This document shows, piece after piece, positions 1 through 11,830 of a stretch of 64,000 bases of DNA. The first letter of the stretch is position 1; each line of letters opens with the position of its first letter. Source of the DNA: Lactarius indigo. Lineage: Eukaryota > Basidiomycota > Agaricomycetes > Russulales > Russulaceae. A program made the position numbers and the translations under genes. Under the pieces are notes generated by a model, which saw nothing but the letters and a program-made list of their open reading frames with translations, searched no databases and was not told the DNA's origin. The stretch is from the NCBI GenBank assembly GCA_025766275.1, contig JAFKAC010000205.1:1-64000 (forward strand), written 5' to 3'.

Positions 1-1595
1 TCCTGCAAGGCGGCGACGACTTGATCTCCAATTTGTTGGCTCTTCACGACGTCGTCCTTGACGAGAACCCAGCGACTCAGCAGCGAATGAGTTTCCTGTG
101 GTAGTTTTGGATCCTGCAACAGCTCCAGGACCGCATTTACAAGTTCGTTGCGCTCTTCTAGTGCACCACGAACGCGTCCTAAAGCAAATTCCGGGCTAGT
201 GGCAAACTCGCCCTGTGATGGCACTAGAGAGGGCGAATTCGGTATCTCTAGGCGTTCGCCAAATAGGTGGCTCAGGATGCTGGTATATGAACTCTCGTGC
301 TTCGGTACATGGGGAACTTCAGTTGACAGAGACGACATCGGTCCTCCAAGTGGCGTGCGGGTCGACGGCTTCGATGTCGTTGCTGATTCAAGGAACGTTG
401 CAACATCTTCCGACTGCAACCCGTTGGTGTCACCTAGGTAGGCGCTGCGAACAGCGGGGCGATCCTCAGAGTCGCGGTGTTGCAGAACACTGACGACGTC
501 GAGGAAAAGTGGCGTCCACTTCGTTGTCCACTTTTCAATCTGCTCCAATATGATTACGTGTCGTGCAGATGGGCGAATGGCTCCGAGAATGCGAGATGAG
601 GGTAGAGGAGATAAGAGCGATACATCCACATAGGCGACGCCGTCAATATTGAAATCTAGGGTAGTCCGACCCAGGCCGAAGATGACGGTATGGGGCTCAT
701 TGGAACCATGTTGTGCGAGAGCGAGCTGGGATCGACGGGTAAGGGCAAGTGTAGCCAATGCCGCAGCTTCGTAACCCTCGAGAAGCGCAGCGGTAGCAGG
801 GTTGACAGGAATGGCGAAGATCGGGGGGGTGGTTGGTGTCGCTGGCCTGGACGTGTGACGCCCATCTACATCACTTCCTTTTCGAGAGTGTCCGTTGACA
901 AATCCGTTTGGATGTCCATTTGAATTTGAATGTCCATTGGCATACCTCGGTACAGGGCTATATGGTCGTGTAGGAGGACTATATGGCCGCACGGGAGAGG
1001 GGCTGTACGGCCGCGCAGGAGAAGGGCTATGGGGTCTCGCAATCGGACTTTGGGGACGCCCGGCGATTTTCGAGGGAGTACGCGGGTGCTTCTCGGCAAA
1101 AATGAATGGTTTCACCCTATCCTCCGCGACTTCTTCTATTTTATCATCGATGCCCCCTATGTGGAAAACGTGGACAACGGCCTTGCGTTCGGTACGGGCC
1201 AGTCTCGAAGCCAACAATGCATTATCGTGGGCTTGTTGGGCACTCGACGAATGTATAAAGTAAGGAACGACCTCACGAAGGACAAGTGCATCTGCGAGAT
1301 CACCCTGTGCCGCTATATGGAACACGATGGGCCGACTAGAGAGCTCAGACAAGTGAGGTAGGAGACGGATGAGGGATGGTGAACTAGTGGTTGTGTAAGA
1401 CGATAAAGAGGTCGTGCTGTGTCGAAGTAGGGTCTGAGTGGGGTCAGAACCATGGGGAAGGATGGTGACGTTTGTCGACTCCCTGGATAAGGACTTCCAG
1501 TATGATGAAAAGACAGAGGGAGAGTCGACGACGGCATCCGAGGAGAGGTGGGCGACGCGAGCGACGGCGGTGATAGAAGGTGTCAACGAGGTCAT
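1..1595 (-). CDS. Sulfite reductase (NADPH) beta subunit, tandem copy, 3' part off the window
   Basis: This frame starts at an ATG at 1593-1595 (protein begins MTSLTPSI) and stays open to the window edge, about 531 codons with no intron. It aligns along its whole length with the N-terminal half of the complete gene at 2775-7571 (which begins MPLTPSV), with many silent changes, so it is a true coding copy and not debris. The family protein reduces sulfite to sulfide with NADPH-derived electrons in sulfur assimilation. Only the N-terminal pyruvate:ferredoxin-oxidoreductase-like part is visible; the flavodoxin and sirohaem/4Fe-4S parts would lie beyond the edge. The linker around 953-1040 has an expanded run of RPYSPxx heptads compared with the other copy. 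Whether the 3' half is intact cannot be judged here. Confidence 0.85.
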   Translation of the reverse strand, partial: MTSLTPSITAVARVAHLSSDAVVDSPSVFSSYWKSLSRESTNVTILPHGSDPTQTLLRHSTTSLSSYTTTSSPSLIRLLPHLSELSSRPIVFHIAAQGDLADALVLREVVPYFIHSSSAQQAHDNALLASRLARTERKAVVHVFHIGGIDDKIEEVAEDRVKPFIFAEKHPRTPSKIAGRPQSPIARPHSPSPARPYSPSPVRPYSPPTRPYSPVPRYANGHSNSNGHPNGFVNGHSRKGSDVDGRHTSRPATPTTPPIFAIPVNPATAALLEGYEAAALATLALTRRSQLALAQHGSNEPHTVIFGLGRTTLDFNIDGVAYVDVSLLSPLPSSRILGAIRPSARHVIILEQIEKWTTKWTPLFLDVVSVLQHRDSEDRPAVRSAYLGDTNGLQSEDVATFLESATTSKPSTRTPLGGPMSSLSTEVPHVPKHESSYTSILSHLFGERLEIPNSPSLVPSQGEFATSPEFALGRVRGALEERNELVNAVLELLQDPKLPQETHSLLSRWVLVKDDVVKSQQIGDQVVAALQ

Positions 1596-2774
1596 ATCGT
1601 GGGTTGAGGACTTGGAACTGGTGGGAGATGAGTGACACTATACGACGAAATTGAGCGAAACGGTGACACCTTTTCGAGGGCTCATAAGCCTCTTAGAGTT
1701 TGCTGAACGACAGCGGTGGGGCATGTTTCTGGGTCGCTTTGTCGAGCGAATTCCGAATTCCATTGGACCCATGACTAAGAGGCACGCAATTTTCTCGCCA
1801 TGGATCGCACTCTGCTGGACTGCAACCGAAGAAGTATCCGGCCTCGGGCCCACATATCCATCTCCGGCCCAACGCCCCAACTCGCATTCTCACAGCAACC
1901 TCGATTACTGAATACATTGTGAAAACATCCTCTGTAACAAACCATTGGTCATTATGTTGAGCTCGTCATTATGTCCTGAACGTGTCACTCCAATAGATTG
2001 CCTTGGATTTTAAGGTTCGCTTCGGTGACGCCTCCCTGTTTATCTTTGACCCGATGTCATCAATTATAGTAATTTCTTGAGGGTCTCGGGGGAAACCTCG
2101 AAGGCCGGGTGTCATGGGGACTGACTTCTTTCTGCCAGTGGGCGGGGTACTCGCCGGAGTGGAAGGACACTTGGTCATCACGAACTTGAAGTCGTTGAAT
2201 CATGATGGTGCGTTCTTATCTCGCGGAAATCATCACGAGGACCTGTGATCTGGGTAGGAGTGTCGTGCTGTGACACTCTGACATCTTGCGTGGCGGGATG
2301 TGCCAATCCGGGACGTTCATGCGGCGCGAGAAGAGATACTCCGAGTCTCTTCCCTTGCATATTGCTGCCATCATGACGGACGGTAAGTCAGTCCTCGAGC
2401 ATATGTTTACGATCTTCGGGTCTGTGGTCTTTGTCCTTGTGTTCAACGTGTCTTACCACTCTCTTGACATTGCCCAAACTCGTTGCTTGCTGTTGCAGTT
2501 GGTATAAATGCGGCGTTCCTATTCGCTAATAACTTTAAAACGCTCGAATTTAGCAATGGACTGAATGGACTGGACGCATCATGCATCACGTCTTGCGGAC
2601 ACCTCCGGATTACGAAGCAGGTTGGTTCCGAAAAAACAACAGCTTCCTGGTCATCCCGGTGTGCAACGTCTTCGTCTAGAGTGCTCCAAACCGCCATAAA
2701 GATTACTATCGTATTTGTACATTGATTCCATAGAAAGTGGACTCATGGCTCAAAACCAAAAAATAAAAATAAAA
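1596..2774. other. Spacer between the tandem sulfite reductase genes
   Basis: It holds the promoter of the left copy and the terminator region of the right copy. No coding frame with family resemblance was seen. The sequence just upstream of the left start is only loosely similar to that upstream of the right start, so the promoters have diverged. Confidence 0.5.
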
Positions 2775-5700
2775 CTAAGCAGCAATCTCGCGATACGGGC
2801 CCTCCCCGCCCGCACCCTCGTACCAGGACTGTCCTTCCCTCACAGGTGAGATATAGCCGGCACGGATCACAAAGTCGCCAAAGCGTTCTCCGTCTAGTCT
2901 CTCAAGGGCGTATCGCTTGATCATAGGCTCCAGAATGGCCAGTATTTCTGGCTCGGTCACACTCTCTGCAAATAAACGGGCGATCAGAGAACAGACGGTA
3001 TGAAGATATAGTAGCGCCTCAACCAACCTCTATATATCTTGTTTAGCCGCTGGCCGTAGTAACCACCTCCGAGTAGCATCATATAGGCGCCTGGTGCTTT
3101 ACCGACGAAACCAACCTCTGAACGCGCGTGAGTCATCATGGCCGATAATACTACGGCATGGGACGGACCAGCAACATATGGCCGAGCACAGCCATTAGGA
3201 CAGCCAGTCAGCCGTAAGACAATTGAGTCGTTCCGTAGGCCATTCTCCTCGCAGATCTTCTCAACCTTGTCGATCAGTAGTGGGAGATACTGGAATGACT
3301 CAGCGAGCGATAAGAGAAGAAAACAGTGACAGTTCGCCAACCCTTTCAGATTCTGCCATAGCGAGACCTGAATTGCGGCATGAACGACAGCCACTACACG
3401 CAGATTTTATGACACTGACCACATGTCGGGAAGGCGACACATGCCGATGAGGACAAACGCAGTGCCGTGAAATCGAGGTTGTCTAGTTTGTAGTGCGCGA
3501 GCAATCTCTTAATTTCGGGTAAATCTGACGTGGCGATGTTGGAGATGACAACGTGCTGGTTCGCGGTCAAACGGAATTCGCCCTTGTGTACCTTTGCGAT
3601 TTCTCGCAACGCTGTCTTGAAATCACGGCCGGGTTCGTCCTGCACGCGCCCATTCTCGATGAAACAAGTGAAATGGTGTTTCCCATCGTCGCCGGTGTGC
3701 CAGCCAAAGTCGTCGATGTTACGTTCGAACGTAAACGGCCGGGGAGGCTGGAATCGGAAGCCAAGAAGATTCTCTACTTCCGCCTTGAAAACGTCGAGGC
3801 CCATGCGATCAATCGTGTACTTCAAGCGACCGTTCTTTCGGCTGTGCAGAGTTGTCAGTAGGACGTGGAATTGAGATATAAGAACACGCACTCAGTCCGG
3901 TTACCGTTATCCCTTTGCAATATCATGATTTTCTCGGCGACTATATTAACCCGCTCCGGCGTTATGAAGCCAAGAGTACTGGCCGTGCTAGGGTACGTCT
4001 TCTTGTTTCCATGCGTGAGACCCATGCCACCTCCAACTGTCACATTGAAGCCAGCTAATTCGCCCCATTCGTCGACGATGGCAATATAGCCGAGGTCATG
4101 TGCGAAGACGTCAACATCGTTAGTTGGTGGCACTGCAATAGCAACCTTGAACTGACGAAAAGGGTAAGTGTGACCAAGTACCCGAAAAAAAAAAAAGATG
4201 GGCAAACCTTCCGAGGAAGATAGGACGGCCCATAGAGAGGCTCGAAATCTTTAAGCGCCTCGCCGGCTACCAGTTTCTTGTCCAACCAAATTTCGTGATA
4301 CGCAGTCGAACTAGGCAGGAGGTGGTCACTGATGCCCTTGGCGAACGCATACACCTGCGCGTGCAGTCTGGATAATGACGGGATCACTGAGCAAAGGACA
4401 TTCCTGTAGGTATATAGAGTCGGCGCCGTCCTACGCCAGTTTCATACAAAGTGCGTACCTATTAGCGTCGCCGCACGCTGCCAACGTATCAAGAAGTGCT
4501 CGATTGATGGCCTGAATCGAAGGCTTCAAGTGCCTCTTGATGACCCCGTGAAACTGGAAGGTCTGTCGGGTCGTGAGTTTGAAATTCCCACTGCCGTGTT
4601 CGTCCGCAATCTGGTCTATCGCGAGCCACTGAGCTGCGGAACACACTCCAGCAGGGAGTCGCACGCGGATCATGAATGCATACGCAGGCTCGACACCTTG
4701 AGCCACACGTTCGTCGCGAATGTCGCGGTCATCTTGCTGGTAGATGCCATGGAACCTCGTGACCTGGGTGTCACTCATCGCTACGCCACCGGTGCTGGTG
4801 TCCTCGAGGCCTTCCACTATGGTGCCACGGAGATACGATGACGCCGCTTTGATGTGCTCGTGCGTGATTGGCTCAGGCTCTGCTTCGCGCACCTCGATCA
4901 AGTCCACGCCCAACGCTTTCCACACCAAAGGCTCCCATGTTTTGTAGCCCGTCTCGGCACCATCTGCGTCTTGGTCGTCTCCGAGGCCCAATCCAACAAT
5001 CCGCTCGCCGCCAAGCACAGACAACCTCGCGTCAAGCTCCTTTCCTGACCTGCTGTAATAATGAGCGTCCTCGGGTCTTGGCCAGTAATGGCTGTCCCCC
5101 ATCCCGAATACCGAATATTTTAACTTCTCCAATGGCTTTGCTCCAGTCGCAACCGCGGCATTGAGCAATTTGAAGAATTTCCGGCCATTCTGAGGAGGCT
5201 CTCCTTGACCTGCAGTCGAAGTCACGAATAAGACGTATTCTTCATGCGACAACGTATCGATATCCATGGTGTCCATAGTCGCGATCGTGGTCGACAACCC
5301 TCGTACTTGCGCTCTGCCAGCTAGCCGCTTCGCCTTCTTTTCGGCGCCGCCACCATCCGACGAATAGAGGACCAACAAAGGCGGCGCGTCGATACCAGAC
5401 AACAAATCAGCGTAGGCTTGTTGTGCACGCCTCTTCCGTTCCGTCTTCACAGTCTCCCCGAGACTCGTCACAAGCTCAACCGGCAGTGACGGCTTTGCAC
5501 GGACAAGCTGAGAAAGGTGATTCTGTCGGTCCAGAAATGCCTGCAGATCATTCTTTACTGCGTCCGAGTCCAGGGAGAATGGTTCTTTGCCAGCCGCCTC
5601 CTTGCTCGGATCCCAACGATACAGAGGCCAGTACCCAGAGTCGACGGCTAATTTGGTCTCCTTCAATAAATCGAGTGCCGTCGAGTCTTCAGTCGTGTAC

Positions 5701-7571
5701 GGGAGGTATGCAAGGACAACGCTGGGTCCGTCGAACTTATCTGCTTCGACCAGAGCTTGCAGGACTTGAGCATACGATGAGTAGACAGCGACGCTGGCCA
5801 CAAAGACGCCTCCGTAGTTCATCGCATACAGCCCAATGTCGTGCTTTCGGCGACTAGGATCCGATGAATTGCGAGCGGTGTAGGGTAAAGTGTCGAGGAT
5901 GAGGGTGTTTAGATTGAGGCCGGACACGATAGCGTGGTGGATGCCTGACGCTCCGAGATCGTAAGACCAAGCGTCAGACCCGATTACCCATCTAGATTTG
6001 ACTTCAAAGTGTTCACGAAGAGACAAGACGCGTGTCGCAGCAGGGTGAGAGATGTAGTTCTGCAAGGCGGCGACGACTTGATCTCCAATTTGTTGACTCT
6101 TTACGACGTCGTCCTTGACGAGAACCCAGCGACTCAGCAGCGAATGAGTTTCCTGTGGCAGTTTTGGATCCTGCAACAACTCCTGAATCGCCTTTGCAAG
6201 TTCGTTGCGCTCTTCTAGTGCACCACGAACGCGTCCTAGAGCAAATTCTGGACTGGTGGCAAACTGACCCTGAGACGGGACTAAGGAAGGCGAATTTGAT
6301 ATTTCCAAGCGCTCCCCAAATAGGTGGCTCAGGATGCTGGTATATGAACTCTCGTGCTTCGGTACATGGGGAACTTCAGTTGACAGAGACGACATCGATC
6401 TTCCGAGCTGAGTGCGGACCGACGGCTTCGATGTCGTTGTGGATTCAAGGAATGCTGCAACATTTTCCGACCGTAGACCGCTGGTGTCGCCTAGATAGGC
6501 ACTGCGAACAGTGGGGCGATCCTCAGAGTCGCGGTGTTGCAGAACACTGACGACGTCAAGGAAAAGTGGCGTCCACTTCGTTGTCCACTTTTCAATCTGC
6601 TCCAATACGATTACGTGCCGTGCAGATGGGCGAATGGCTCCGAGAATGCGAGATGAGGGTAGAGGAGATAAGAGCGATACATCCACGTAGGCGATACCGT
6701 CAATACCGAAGTCTAGGGTGGTTTGGCCCAAGCCGAAGATGACAGTACGGGGCTCGCTGGAACCATGTTGTGTGAGAGGGAGCTGGGAGCGACGGGTGAG
6801 GGCAAGTGTAGCCAATGCCGCAGCTTCGTAACCCTCGAGAAGCCCAGAGGTACCAGCATCGACAGGAACAACGATGGTCGGGGTGGTTGGCGTCGCTGGT
6901 CCAGACGGCCGACGCCTATCTGGGTCACTTCCTTTTCGAGTGTGCCCGTTGGCAAATCCGTTGGAATGACCATTGGCGTACCCAGATACGGGGCTGTATG
7001 GCCGTGTAGGAGAAGGACTATGGGGTCGTGCAATCGGGCCCGCGGCTCTTGAGAGAGTACGCGCGTGCTTCTCGGTGAAAATGAATGGTTTCACCTTATC
7101 CTCCGTGACCTCCTCCAGTTTATCGCCCATTCTCCCAACATGGAAAACGTGGACAACGGCCTTGCATTCGGTGCGGGCCAGTCGCGAAGCCAAGAGCGCA
7201 TTGTCGTGGGCTTGTTGGGCACTCGACGAATGTATAAAGTAAGGTACGACCTCACGAAGGACAAGTGCATCTGCGAGATCACCCCGTACCGCTATATGGA
7301 ACACGATGGACCGACTGGAGAGCTCAGACGCGTGAGGTAGGAGACGAATGAGGGATGGTGAACTGGTGGTCGTGTGAGACAATAAAGATGTTGGGCTGTG
7401 TCGAAGTAAGGTGGGAGTGGGGTCAGAACCATGGGGAAGGATGGTGACGTTTGTCAACTCCCTGGATAGGGATTTCCAATATGATGAAAAGACGGAGGGA
7501 GAGTCGATGACGGCATCAGAGGAGAGATGGGCGACGCGAGCGACGGCGGTAACGGAGGGTGTCAATGGCAT
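2775..7571 (-). CDS. MET5: Sulfite reductase (NADPH) beta subunit, complete
   Basis: Exons on the minus strand: 7571-4459, 4403-4208, 4151-3892, 3841-3420, 3367-3342, 3289-3169, 3117-3028 and 2965-2775. All seven introns are GT-AG (50-62 nt) and the frame closes to 1472 aa, close to yeast Met5 (1442 aa). The order is a pyruvate:ferredoxin-oxidoreductase-like N-terminus, a flavodoxin domain in the third quarter ([20 protein letters not shown]), then two ferredoxin-like half domains and the sirohaem/4Fe-4S core. The cluster ligands are visible as CVAFPTC (Cys-x5-Cys) and CPNGC (Cys-x3-Cys). The enzyme makes sulfide from sulfite for cysteine and methionine synthesis. A 26-nt exon (3342-3367) lies just after the first Cys pair. 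The start ATG at 7569-7571 matches the start of the tandem copy. No Met4-type CACGTG box was seen upstream. Confidence 0.95.
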
Positions 7572-9640
7572 CAGAGTGGAACCAACTCAGAAACTTGTGG
7601 GGTGACGGGTGTAATTACACGTTGAATTTGAGAGATGGTCATATCTCCTAGACCACGTCGAGCTTGCCGAGTGACAGTTGATGCGCATGCTTCTGGGCTT
7701 ATGATTCCGTTGTGATGAGAGATAACTGATGAGATACATCCCACGGGATTGGGTGCTACAGCGCCAATCGCACTCACGTTAAACTCGTTCTGGTCTCGTT
7801 CCTGTAGACATTCTCAGACCCGACGAGCCACCGAAGCACATGCGCCCGTCGCCCTCCACTCGTAGATAAGACATATGGGGATATCCGCTCGTACCAGTAG
7901 GCCGCACCGCTCAATACAGGCTCATCCCCAATGTGACAACACCCTGGTGAGTGAAGTGATGTGAGAAACTGATGCGTCAACGAGTGTGCGCTACTCTTGC
8001 GCCTAGCCATGAAAATGTCTAGGATGCCCGAGTCACGGATCGTTATTGCTAGCGTTAGCAGGCCTGCAGTAATAACAATGCATTAGTACCTTCTCAGCTA
8101 CCAAAAAATGCCAGCAACTTATTCACTGAGAATTTATCGAAAGGCTAGGTGGTCCTGGCCCGGGCCAGGTATACCACAATATTGTTCGGTTCGCACCTGT
8201 GGAGTCGATACCATTTGATAACTGGCAATATAATTCGAATAATAGCTAGCTATTCAAATGAATCTCCTGCCCGAAACAACAGGACTCAAGTTCTCTTCAG
8301 CCCCCATCCTCCATACAAGTACTCCTCCTCCTATGGCATCCCACGCGAGACGGGAGAGATAAGCTCTAGGACATATCATAGCTTAATTTAAAGGGCCCCG
8401 TAGAGTGCAGACAATAAACTGCCTTTGGTATTAAGGGCAACTTGAATCGGATGCTGTAGCTTACCAGTATATCTGCGAAGGTCGACATCGCCTCACGGTT
8501 CAATGTGTGGTACACTTCTTGTGCCTTGGGCCTTACCGACTTACCACCAACGCAAGGATTACCCCGGCTGGAACCCGAATCCTCTTTTTTTTTCTGTACA
8601 AGTGATATACTCAACTATCTTACGCGCGGATGCGTGCTATGAGGCTCGAAAGGGAGTGCCAGGGTGAGGGAGTCATTGCGTAGGTGTGCGCGAGGGGAGA
8701 GCACTCTAGGCATACGTGAGGTGTACTCTTTTGAGGGCGTTCTTCTTTGGAGGTTGTGAGCACAATGCGCCTATCCTCGCTCACACTGGGCGCGAGAAAA
8801 CCATCATGGTGTTTGTGGTCCAAGGCCTCACATACATTTTGACAGCTTCGATGGTGCAAGTGACTTCTACCGTCGCCGGCCCGGGTACATCTGTGCAAGG
8901 GGTTCTGATTGCTGTATGAAAAGGACTGCGCTCTTGCATCCGATCGCATGTGCTCAAGTCCCATTGTCAAGTCCTTGTTTAAGTCAGGTTTGTTTTTTTC
9001 CATTAGAAAGCAGGAGATAATAACCACGTCACAAGTAGCAGGGCTCCAAAGGGCTTGTCAATCTGAGTGAGAAGTCGCGCTTTTGGGAACTTGGGGCCCG
9101 TCCCCAAATCGCCCCAGGTTGTTCAAGTTGGGACCGGGGGGTTGCCCTACTCGACGCAGTCAAACAAAATATACGTAAGCTTCCGATCGGACCTCAAATA
9201 GCTGGTCTTCCGTGCACTCATTCCGCTCGCTGTTTATATGCGAATGGCTGTGAACTGCGCTGCCAGCTCTCGCATCAAACCAAAGAAGAGCCCCGGGGTG
9301 CCTGCTGTCTTGATGCCTTTGTCTTATACTGCTCTCCTCTGAGTCGCCCTGCTCAGTATGACTTGAACGATATGCAAGACGATATGTCTCCCAGTACGGT
9401 GGCAATATCTGTCCTGTGTGAGGAGTTGAACTATGTTTGGTCATCCAGATTCTTTGAGTTTCCCCGGCCGGGTTTCAACTGAGTTCAATTGAGCTCAGGG
9501 CTCAATAATCGAACTTCAACTCTGATTTTGCGTAGATACAAACTAGTCAACGCATGGGGGATATGCGCGCTCCGTAGTTGCTTGTCTCTATAAAACCCAT
9601 CAAGTTGACCGAGTAGGTTGAGCCCAACTCCTGTGACAAC
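7572..9640. other. Spacer upstream of sulfite reductase and P450 copy 1
   Basis: About 2 kb without a supportable gene. From about 9235 it belongs to the duplicated P450 unit (matching about 15750 on). The stretch 8918-9070 resembles 12485-12690 at lower similarity. Short frames here show no recognisable motif. Confidence 0.45.
8918..9070 (+). repeat. Diverged dispersed repeat, copy a
   Basis: It shares ordered blocks with 12485-12690: TGAAAAGGA, TTGCGCTC-like, GCATGT, a T-run ending in TTAG-like sequence, AGCAGGAGA, and GGGCTTGTC plus ATCTGAGTGAGA. By eye similarity is about three quarters with gaps. It could be the 3' remnant of an older duplicate gene. Confidence 0.5.
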
Positions 9641-11830
9641 ATGGTCGATGAGTCTACCCTCGGCCTGTCATTCCTCGTTGCGTCCTTTTTCGTAGTCACT
9701 GTATTCGCTAGCTGGTACAGGAGGGATCCTTTAGTCAGCTCTACACGTCTCATCTTTCCCCTTTCGTTTCTGACTGACATTGGTGGTTTGCAGCTCGATG
9801 CTATTCCTACTGTCGGGTTTTCTGACCCGTTTCTCTCGTACTTTTCGGCTCTCCGTTTCCATCTCGATGGCGTTCCCATGCTCAGATATGGGTATGAGAA
9901 TGTAAACACTTCTGTCTTTATAATATAGTAACCTTCCCCTGTGCCGAGCTGACCCTATCATCGGACACTCAGGCAAGACGAGGTTTGTTCAGGATTGCCA
10001 CAATTCGGAGGTGGATGGTGCTAGCTTCGGATCTCGATCTGGTCGAAGATGTCAGGAAGGCTCCAGATGACGTCTTGTCTATGAGAGCATCAGCGGCAGA
10101 GGTGTGCATACTCGCTGGGATGGTTGCTGGGATGGTCGACTCATTCATCACGACTGTGTCAGCTCCTTCAGCTCGAATCTACACTGGGCCTATTAGAGAC
10201 GGATAGAGACTATCACACGGATGTGATACATTCGAAATTGACACGGAACATCGCGGTCACTTTCAGAGATGTCCGTGACGAACTCATCGGGCCTTTTGAT
10301 GCTTTCATCCCCGTGCATGGTGATGGTGCGTGGCAAATTCATATTTGAAACGGCGATCCCTTGAACACATGCGGGCCGCAGATTGGGTCAAAGTTCCCGT
10401 TCTAGAAACGACACAACGTGTGGTTTGTGCGACCTCGAATCGTGTATTTGTCGGACCTTCGCTGTGTGCGTGAAAAACTCTCCGATTCATTCATTCATTC
10501 AATACGTTACTCTATGTTGATCAGTGTCTCATAGGTCGGGATCGAGGCTATCTGACTCTGAATTTGAACTTCGCAGTCAATGTTATAAAATTTGCGACAA
10601 TTATCGACATGTTCCCGAAACGTCTCAAGCTGTATGTTGCTATGTCTTGTCATGACTCCATATCATTGAGCTTGAGTCAGGACCGCCGCGCGCCTTCTAT
10701 CTAATCTTCCATCACAAATCCGACAGGAAATGGAGTACATCAAGCCTATGGTCGAGGAGCGTTTTGCTAGAATGGAAGAGATTCGGAAAGATTCGGACGA
10801 CAAACCGGTTCGCCGATCCGCATCCGAGTCGTCCAATGCTAATGTTGTGATTTGTAGAATGGCATGCTCATGCGGCTCATGGACGAAGCGAAAGGGGAGG
10901 AAAGATCCCTTGAAAATCTTGCACTGCGAATGCTCGTGGTCAACTTTACAGCTATTCACACAACCTCTCGCGTGAGCCACACCGACCTCTTCATAAGCCA
11001 CTAATCCCGAGTATATCCAGGCGTTTAAGATTGTGTTTTATCGTCTTCTATCCAACCCAGAATATATTGAACCGCTCCGGCACGATGTCGAGACTGCAGT
11101 AGCAGAGGAAGGTTGGACCAAGGCCGCGATGGATAAGATGCACAAGATCGATAGTTTCTTATGAGAGTCCCAGCGTGTCGATACCATCTGTCCGTTGGAC
11201 CCCCCTAACTGAATCTCAATTACCGATGCACTGCTTCCTGTTTCTTCCAGTGTCGATGGGCCGTATCGCATTACGTCCATTCACATTTTCCAATGGAATC
11301 ACTGTTCCTACGGGTACGCTGGTCGTCGTCCCGTCTGCTGCTGTCCAAATAGATAGAGAAATTTACCCAAACGCTGAGGAGTTTGTCGGGTTCTGGTTCA
11401 CGAAGCTCCGTGAGCGCGATGGAGTCGCCGTGGCAGGGTACCAAGCAGTTTCTACGTCCGCAGAGTACCTCCCTTTCGGATATGGGCGACATGCTCGGTG
11501 AGTTTTATTATTTTCATTTATACCTTGAGCTGTCGTGTTGGCCCCGTCGGAGTCACTCATATCCCTCTATCAGTCCTGGTTTGTTCTTCGCCGTCAACGA
11601 GGTCAAGGCTTTACTTGCACACGTCATTGTAACGTATGACATCAAATTCGAGGAGGGAAAACAGGCGCCACGCAGCTTTATCATTAATGGGATACACATC
11701 CTGGGGAAGGCAAGCGCGATCATGTTTAGGAAGCGCCAAAAGTGAATTTTCGTATCTTTTAGTACATACGATCAAGCTACACCTTTTGCATATCTATCTA
11801 TGTCACTCCCATTACTATGTAGTTTGAAAG
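9235..11830 (+). repeat. Segmental duplication, copy 1 (P450 unit)
   Basis: This block matches 15750-18290 in the same orientation over promoter, all 11 exons, introns and about 80 bp of 3' flank. Shared upstream sequence starts near 9240 (ATGGCTGTGAACTGCGCT here, ATGGCTGTAAACTGCGCT at about 15756). Introns have diverged by substitutions and small indels, so the duplication is not recent. RRS1 and the HNH gene lie between the two copies. Confidence 0.85.
9641..11745 (+). pseudogene. Cytochrome P450 pseudogene (copy 1)
   Basis: Exons: 9641-9733, 9794-9901, 9973-10101, 10163-10325, 10382-10465, 10535-10631, 10681-10807, 10858-10971, 11021-11189, 11251-11497 and 11574-11745, the same architecture as the intact copy at 16139-18212. 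Two substitutions disable it. The codon before the K-helix ExxR motif (ESQR) is TGA at 11162-11164, where copy 2 has CGG (Arg). The haem-ligand codon, split over the last intron (11496-11497 plus 11574), reads CGT (Arg), giving RHARPG, where copy 2 has TGT (Cys), RHACPG. All splice sites and the final frame are otherwise kept, so the loss is by point mutation and cannot be blamed on indel noise. A truncated transcript may still be made. The parent family is a basidiomycete microsomal P450 with one N-terminal membrane anchor. Confidence 0.92.

Noticed and set aside
1..1595. Left sulfite reductase copy as a pseudogene
   Set aside because: At first sight many short frames and no complete one, but the minus-strand frame from ATG 1595 is open to the edge and conserved with the right copy.
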